64,000 nucleotides of DNA from Strongylocentrotus droebachiensis (lineage: Eukaryota; Echinodermata; Echinoidea; Camarodonta; Strongylocentrotidae). The stretch covers positions 62,001 through 126,000 of the forward strand of contig JAVYIG010002525.1 in assembly GCA_035222895.1 (NCBI GenBank), written 5' to 3'. How positions within the stretch are numbered: position 1 is the stretch's first letter; the number at the start of each line of letters is the position of its first letter. A model generated the notes under the pieces. It was given only the letters and a program-made list of their open reading frames with translations. It did not search any database and was not told the DNA's origin. Made by a program: the position numbers and the translations under genes. Shown here one piece after another: positions 52,201 to 61,200 of this stretch.

Positions 52201-55200
52201 ATCTCAAAATTTGGTTGGCCGTATCTCCCAAACCCCTCACCCAATTGAACTAAAATTTGGAATTTGGTGCTGTGAGATCACACTCAACAAGTATAGTAAG
52301 TTTCATCAAAATCAAAAATGGTCGGGTTCAGATTTTCAGATTTTTTGGGTGATTTGATATGGAATGACCCCTTTGTGAAAAACTCCCCAGGTCTCCTTCA
52401 GATATGACATGACAAACCACGGCGGCGTTTTTATTTTATGATGACGTAAGTGTTATACACGTCACATTTCTGTATATCATAACACTGAGCTCAGTGAATA
52501 CGCACAGGAAAGTAACTCATTTTGTCTTTGGGATTTATGGAAACACTAAAACACAATGTAGCACTGAATTGTTACATGTGTACTTATCTACTGATTAGAG
52601 GTACACCCTTTTTAATGTTAAAAGTCAGACCAGGGCCTGTGGCGTTAAACTTACCATTAATGGTAAATTTGCCATCAATGGTAACTACCATGGGAACCTT
52701 GATTTTGATTGGCTGTTGAGCCCTGGTGGGAGCAAGGCTATATGGATGGTGATGTTTGTGTAGAATTTCTTAGAAATTGACTCTCTGATAAGCGGCTATC
52801 TATGATTTCAGAGTTAATCCCATTGCAGGAGAAGTGATAAACGATTGTCAAAATATTGAATATTACTAATGGTTCGAGTCCCAGAACGGCACTAATGTCC
52901 TTTGGCAAGATATTAATCTACATTTGCCACTCTCCACCCAGGTTTTAAATGGGTAGCAGTAGGAAGGAACTCCTTGAATGCTGTGAGCGCCGAAATCGGC
53001 TGCCTAGCAGAGTCAGGGTAATAGTTGGAGCGCCTTGAGCACCATGCATGGTGGATATGTGCGCTCTATCAATAACCAATATTATAATTATCATTACCGG
53101 TATTATTAAAATTCCTGTTTCTCAATTTATTTGCGTGTCAGGAACCCTTCCTGAGGATGCTAGCCTCATGATGCACACCCTCCTCATGAACCACTACGTC
53201 TATGGTGGCTTCTACCCAAGGGGCGGGGCCAGCGAGATCGCATACCACATCGTACCCGTCATCGAGAAGGCTGGGGGTAGGGTCCTGGTCAGGGCGCCCG
53301 TCTCGGAGATCCTCATCGACAGAGATGGTGCAGCATGCGGTGAGTTGATATTGGGCATGACTATTGATTGAATGAAGGAAAGAAGGAAGGAAAGTGATTG
53401 ACTGAATGAGGGAAAGGGTTTGTGAGTGAATGAACGAATAAGTGAGTGAGTGAGTGAGTGTAGTGAGTGAGTGAGTGAGTGAGTGAATGAATGAATGAAT
53501 GAGTGAGTGGCTGAGTAAGTGAGTGACCGAGTGGCTGAGTGAGTGAGTGAGTGAATGAGTGGCTGAGTGAGTGAGTGACCAAGTGAGTGAGTGAGTGAGT
53601 GGCTTAGTGAGTGAGTGGCTGAGTGAGTGAGTGACCGAGTGAGTGAATGAGTGGCTGAGTGAGTGAGTGACCAAGTGAGTGAGTGTGTGAGTGAATTAAA
53701 TGAGTAAGTGAGTGAGTGAGTGGCTGAGTAAGTGAGTGACCAAGTGAGTGAGTGAGTGAGTGGCTGAGTGAGTGAGTGACCAAGTGAGTGAGTGAGTGAG
53801 TGGCTTAGTGAGTGAGTGACCAAGTGAGTGAGTGGCTGAGTGAGTGAGTGACCGAGTGAGTGAGGGAGTGAGTGGCTGAGAGAGTGAGTGAGTGAGCGAG
53901 TGAGTGAGTGAGTAAAATCATGGATGAATGCAAGAAGTCTTTAACTTAGACCCTACTTTACATTGTATCCACCATCGAGAAGGCTGGGGGTAGGGTGCTG
54001 GTCAGGGCTCCCGTCTCAGAGATCCTCATCGACAGTGATGGTGCAGCATGCGGTGAGTTGAAATTGGGCATGCATGAATGAATGAAAGAAGGAAAGGAGG
54101 AAGGAAGGAAAGTGTTCTAATGAATGAGGGAAAGGGTGAATGAAGAAATAAATGAATGAAGGAATGAAGAAAGGAAGGAAGGAAGGAAGGAAGGAAGGAA
54201 GGAAGGAAGGAAGGAAGGAAGGAAGGAAGGAAGGAAGGAAGAAAGAAAGAAAGAAAGAAAGTGTTCTAATGAATGAGGGAAAGGTTGAATGAATAAATAA
54301 ATGAATGAATGAAGGGAGGGCGGGAGGGAGAGAGAGATTGAAGGAAGGAAGGAAGGAAGGAAAATGAATGAAAATTTGAATGAATGATTGGATGAAGGAA
54401 TTAGTCAAGAAATAGACGAAAAAATGAATAAATTGAGTTAATGAAATACTTGAATGAATGGAATGGATGAAGTAATGTAAGAATAAATGAAGGTATTAAA
54501 TTTGTGGATAAAGTAATAAACAATTTTAAGCTCCTGCAAATGAGAGCAATAAGATGTGTCAACTAATTTATATGCATAGTTGCGATCTGCATGTACATTA
54601 CCCTGGTTTCAAGTGTCTAGTGTGAAGTGAGTTCAATCCATAAATATAAAGATCATCCATACATACATACACACTATATTCTTTCAAATCATTTTCATGT
54701 GTCACTGAAAATTTATCATTGACATTATTTTCTCTGTGTGTAGGTGTTCGCGTTGCCAGGACAACAGGAGATGTTGACATTCACGCTCCTCTCATCATCT
54801 CAGATGCTGGATTAGTGAACACGTACCAGAAATTGCTCCCCCTAGAGATCGTTAAGAAACATGGTAAAGTTTGCTTCATCTCTTTGTCTCTCTCTCTCTC
54901 TCTCTCTTGGCAACATATAACATTAATAAGAGTTGACGATAACCAGTTCAAAGCATCGATGTGCGTCAATTTAAAAAAAAAATGAATGTTGGGAAGTATT
55001 GCAAGCTTCATACTCTCTTGTCATATACAATAACCACAGAAAGAGTACCTGGAAATTGTAAAAGCATACCTTTTAAGCATATTGGCCTTAAGGATGATTT
55101 TATCATAATCTCTATTTAATCAACGGGACCAATAAACAAAATAAAACAATCATTTGTATTACATCAGAAGACATTAAGCATGAAAAAACATATACCTAAT

Positions 55201-58200
55201 AAAACATTGAGATATTAAAGTGTTTAATATGAGGGAAACATGATTTTATCCCAAGACCCATGTGTGAAAGTTAATTTTGAAATTCCTCATAGATGCCAAA
55301 TCTGTTATGAGTGCATTCACTAGTCTAGTAACAAGTAGCCTACCTTTTAAATTTTTATATTCAATTTTTTAAATTTAAAATCTTGACATCTCTTTACAGA
55401 AATAATATGTAAAGCTGATATTTGTAACAACGGATAGTAGCATTATTGTGTCCCAAACCCACAGAGCCAAACAATCTCTGGTTGTTTACTAAAAGCATTT
55501 ACATGCTTTCTTAACAGTTAGGTAAAACAATCATCATCTAACAAAATGTCATCTTCATCAAACAAATTATGTCACCTTCAAAGCCACACTGCACTAGCTA
55601 CTTGCGCCCTCTATACAGTGCGTCCCAGAAAAAACGAAACCGAGAAGTATCGATGTTTTATCATAACTTAATCACAACCATAATTAATGAATGATACATA
55701 TTTGGAAAGCTTAGAGTCTCTTCTTTCCTGTGATGCTACTCAGATGATGCATATTTCACGCATGAGTGATTAAAAGCAATTTGAAGGAAGGAAACCAAAA
55801 AGACATTTGGCGGGCGGTATCTGAATTTCGAAGAACAATTCACATTTCTAGAAAGTTGAGTTTCTGCCCTTTCATATGACACCTCAATCAGGAAAAATGA
55901 GCGAGGAATAACAAAGTTCTGTTCGTTTAAAGTAGGGCTTGCATTTCCATAATTTTATTAAACGAATTTGTTTTTACTGGCTGCCTGCCGTATCAATAAA
56001 CGAAATTAACAAAAGACTTAACTCCGTTTCGTTGACAATCAGCCGTAGACGAGAGTCTTCATGCATGGCTGATTGTCAACGAAACGGAGTTAAGTCTTTT
56101 GTCAAATCTGCTTTTTTGCTACGGCAGGCACCCAGTGAAAACGAATTCGTTTGTTAAAATTATGAAAATGTAAGGGCTACTTTAAACGAACAGAACTTTG
56201 TTATTCCTCGCTCATTTTTACTGATTGAGGTGTCATATGAAAGGGCAGAAACTCAACTTTCTAGAAATGTGAATTTTTCTTCGAAATTCAGATACCGCCC
56301 GCCAAATGTCTTTTTGGTTTCCTTCCTTCAAATTGCTTTTAATCACTCATGCGTGAAATATGCATCACCTGAGTAGCATCAACTGAAAGAGGAGACTCTA
56401 AGCTTTCCAAATATGTATCATTCATTAATTATGGTTGTGATTAAGTTATGATAAAACATCGATACTTCTCGGTTTCGTTTTTTCTGGGATGCACTGTATA
56501 GCAAACAATGCCTAATCGGTGCATGTTGGTTCCCCATGATCCCCTTTTTCTTATGTTAATTGAAAACTCATTTGATGAGATAACCACCTGTCAGTGACCT
56601 TGCAGGGAGGTCTAATCCTCCCTGGCCAAACTAGTACAGACATGCTTTTAAGCATCAATCCCGTTCCATCTCTTCAGATCTGATGGACAAATTCAAGGGA
56701 ACCCGCACCGCATTGGCCGGCTTCTCTGTCTTTGTGGGTTTGAAGGGATCGACCAAGGACCTGAACCTCCCTGCCAGACAGTACTGGTCATTCATCAACA
56801 ACGACCTGAACGGCATCACCAAGGCTTACGCCAATCTGTCAGCGGAAGAGGCTGCCAAGTCCAAGGTCCCGCTCCTCTTCATCAGCTTCCCGTCGGCCAA
56901 GGACTCCACTTGGGATGAGAGATACCCAGGTGAGTAGGTTACCCATGCAGGTCAGAGGGTGTTTCACAAAACTTGTCATCAGTGACAAATGACAGTTTTT
57001 GTTATAAGCTACTGAAATCCTTGCTTCTGATTGGTCATCAGCAGATTTGTCACTGGTTTTTGTCATTTGTCATTAAAAAAAGGCTTTGTGAAATGGGTCC
57101 CTGGATTCCAGTGGTGAATTTCTGTTTGGTCTACAACCAGCCTGTCTACTATCCACATGGTCTAACAATCTTTTCATTTACTTATCATTTGGTCTAATGA
57201 CCATTTAGGTTAATAGTCATTTGGTCTAATTTCCATAAAGTCTAATGTCCAATTAGTTTGATAAATATTTAGTCTAATTCCCAGTTTGTCTAATGCCCAT
57301 GCATCTATGGTATTATAGGACATCACTAAATAGCAATACCTTTAGTAGGGTGCAAATTCCTTGTTTAACAAATTATCCCAATTTCTTTTGAATCCCCTTG
57401 GCTCACAGGAAAGTCTGCCTGCACCCTGGTGACCTTAGCAAACTGGGAGTGGTTTGAGGAATGGGAGAAGACCAGGATGCACCATAGAGGTGATGGGTAC
57501 GATGTCATCAAGAAGGGCATCGCTGACAAGATGTGGGAACGTGTCCTGGAGCTTTTCCCTCAGCTGGAGGATAAGGTTAGTGGTCTAATTAACTTGATGT
57601 CATCTATGCATGTACTGTACTATGATACGGGAAGAGCACTCTTTTCAGATTGCATACAAGTCCAGGACTTAACAGTTATGGAGAGCCATTAGCAATAACA
57701 ATGAAGACACTTCATGAATAACAATACATACTCAATGTTATTCATATGTTATCTTCCATCTACCTACATCCAAACATAACATGGTGGCAGCGGTGATTGT
57801 TAGTAATTGTTATCATCAGAGTTACTCTTTATCTATCACCATCAAAATAGAGCATGGTGGTAGCAGTGTGATGACACTGATAAATGACGATTATGACACG
57901 GTTTCATTTGTTTTTAGTAGTCTTCATGTGTTATCTTCTATCTACCTATATCCAAACATAACATGGTGGCAGCGGTGGGATGTGTAGTAATTGGTATCAT
58001 CAGAGTTACGGTACTCTTTATCTATCTGCATCAAAATTGAGCATGGTGGTAGCAGTGTGATGACACTGATAGATGACGATTATGACACAGTTTCTTTAGT
58101 TTTTAGTAGTATATTGTGTTTAGTTGTTGGGTAACACTAGTAAATCACAATTACTATACATCCCACCGCTACCGCAATGTTGGGTTTAGATGTTGGATGA

Positions 58201-61200
58201 CACTAGTAAATTACAATCAGTATACATCCCACAGCTACCGCAGTGTTTGGTTTAGATGGTGGATGACACTAGTAAATCACAATTAATATACATCCCACCG
58301 CTGCCACCATGTTATGTAAAGATGTTGGGTGAAACTAGTAAATCACAATTACTATACATCCCACTGCTGCCACCATGTTATATAAAGATGTTGGATGACA
58401 CTAGTAAATTACAATCATTATACATCCCACAGCTACCGCAGTGTTAGGTGTAGATGGTGGATGACACTAGTAAATGACAATTGCTATACATCCCACCGCT
58501 GCCACCATGTTATGTAAAGATGTTGGATGACACAAGTAAATCACAATTACTATACATCCCACTGCTGCCACCATGTTATGTAAAGATGTTGGATGACACT
58601 AGTAAATCACAATTACTATACATCCCACTGCTGCCACCATGTTATATAAAGATGTTGGATGACACTAGTAAATTACAATCATTATACATCCCACAGCTAC
58701 CGCAGTGTTAGGTGTAGATGGTGGATGACACTAGTAAATCACAATTACTATACATCCCACTGCTGCCACCATGTTATGTAAAGATGTTGGATGACACTAG
58801 TAAATCACAATTACTATACATCCCACCGCTGCCACCATGTTATGTAAAGATGTTGGATGACACTAGTAAATCACAATTACTATACATCCCACTGCTGCCA
58901 CCATGTTATATAAAGATGTTGGATGACACTAGTAAATTACAATCATTATACATCCCACAGCTACCGCAGTGTTGGGTTTAGATGGTGGATGACACTAGTA
59001 AATGACAATTACTATACATTCCACCGCTGTCACCATGTTATGTACAGATGTCGGATGACACTAGTAATTCACAATTACTATGCATCCCACCCCTGCCATC
59101 ATGTTATGTAAAGATGTTGGATGACACTAGTAAATTACTATACATCCCATCGCTGCTACCATGTTTTGTATAGATGTTGGATGACACAAGTAAATCACAA
59201 TTACTATACATCCCACCGCTGCCACCATGTTATGTAAAGATGTTGGATGACACTAGTAAATCACAATTACTATACATCCCATCGCTGCCACCATGTTGTT
59301 TGGATGTAGGTAGATGGAAGATAACACATGAATAACAATTACTATACATCCCACAGCTGCCACCATGTTACGTATAGGTGTAGGTGGAGAACAATACTGC
59401 TAAATAAGTTGTGCTGCTAGTCCTGTTATAACAGTCATAGTTTACAGAGTCCAATTCACTTTGAGAGCCAATTTACAAAACACTGTAGCACTATCATACA
59501 AGACTCTTATGCCTCCAACCTTAAAGCCCCTCTAAAGTGTTGGGAGCCCCAAATTTGCAAAAAAATCACTTAAATTGTATTATAATGTGAAAGAAGATGT
59601 CATTTAAGACACACTTCTGCAAAGATTTTCCCCCAAAAATGTGTTTGAAGGCAAATACTCAAAAATGAATACATAATTTAGATTTTCTGTTGTACGCAGA
59701 AAACCTAAATTTTGTATTCTTTCATCAATATTCGACTTCAAACACATTTGCCTTGAAAATCCTTTCAGAAATGTGTCTTAAATGACATCCTCTTTCACAT
59801 TATGATACAATTCAAGGGAAATTTTGCCATCAAATTTTTGCGGCTCCCAACACTTAAGAGGGGCTTTTAATGAGTACCACATGTGAGAACTTAAATTGCA
59901 ATGAATGAAGTTATATTTGTTTTCTTTGCATACTAGGTTGATTACTTTGAAGCTGGTTCTCCTTTGAGCAACAGGTACTACCTTGGCGCTCCTGCTGGTG
60001 AGATGTATGGACTGGACCACAACAAGGAGAGGTTCACCGCAGAGACCTGGACTAATCTCAGGCCCGAGACTCCTATTCCCAACCTTTATCTTACAGGTAA
60101 GAACGGGACCCCATTTCACAAAACTTGTCATAAGTAATAAATGACAGTTTTTGTTAAAAGCTACTGAGAGCCTTGCTTCTGATTGGTTATCAGCAGAATT
60201 GTCACTGATTTTTCCTTCTCTGTGTCAAGACCAGAACCAGCCTTAGGCCTGAGACCTCCATCCCCATCCTATATCTTGCACATATGAATTAGGACAAGGT
60301 CTAGGCTGTAGCAGACTTTAAGAGAGGACTTTTTTGTGAGACCTTGGGGGCGTTTCACAAAACTTGTCGTCAGTGACAAATGACAGTTCTTGTTATAAGC
60401 TACTGAAATCCTTGCTTCTGATTGGTTATCAACAGATTTGTCACTGATTTTTGTAATTTGTCATTGAAAATAGGCTTTGTGAAACAGGACCCTGGACCAC
60501 TTTCAAACCCTCAGAGCTGTCCTCCATCCCAATCTCAATTTTGCAGATAAACCTTAGAACTGGGAGAGCATTGGGTCCATATCTATTGGCTTGGGTTTTG
60601 GTCTATATTAAAGAAGGAGTTCTATTATTTGTCAAAGCCTGTCTGCACTAGTTTGGCCAGGAGGGATTAGACCTCCCTGCTGTGGTCACCGACAGGTGGT
60701 TATCTCATCAAATCAGCTCTCAATTAACATAAGAAAAAGGGGATCATGAGGGACCAACGGGTACCGCTTAGGCTTTGTTTGCTATATAGAGGGCGCAAGT
60801 AGATTTAAGTCTTGCAGACAGGCTTTAAGACCTGGCTGCTCTCATTCCTGAAACCACCATCGCGGATCCCTAATATAACTTATGTGTAAGAAAAGGGTCT
60901 GAATAAAGGGCTCTAGTCCTTAGGAGAGACTATGTTTTCGAGACTTGGACCACTTCTAAACCCTCAGATCACTATCCTACATGTATATCTCTATGATACA
61001 AGAGAGAATAGAAATGGATATAATTTAGATAAGTCCAGAAGATTCTCTACGGAGACAACCACTTTTATATTCTTTATACTCAAATGTAAATGAAGATTTA
61101 CAGAAAATAGAGCCTAGGTTATATAATTTAAAATAATAGTTATTTTGCACATTTATAAAGATATATATGTCCTTCTTAATGCCAGAGCTTGACACAGTGA

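Noticed and set aside
50626..52248. Paired 88-codon ORFs ([20 protein letters not shown] and its mirror)
   Set aside because: They are the two arms of the fold-back element; similarity between them reflects the palindrome, not gene duplication.
53138..53823. 200-codon - strand frame of Ser/His/Leu/Thr repeats
   Set aside because: It is the complement of the GTGA minisatellite, extended through RETSAT exon 5 in antisense.
55939..56157. 72-codon ORF
   Set aside because: Spans the centre of the palindromic element 55616-56496; not conserved with any family I know.
58256..58981. Three repeated-peptide ORFs (22-residue repeat [20 protein letters not shown])
   Set aside because: Produced by the 66-bp satellite, whose length is a multiple of 3; no start context, no splice signals, and interrupted between blocks.
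58110..59390. Possible CRISPR-like regular repeats
   Set aside because: Units are contiguous 66-bp tandem repeats without unique spacers, in an intron of an animal gene.
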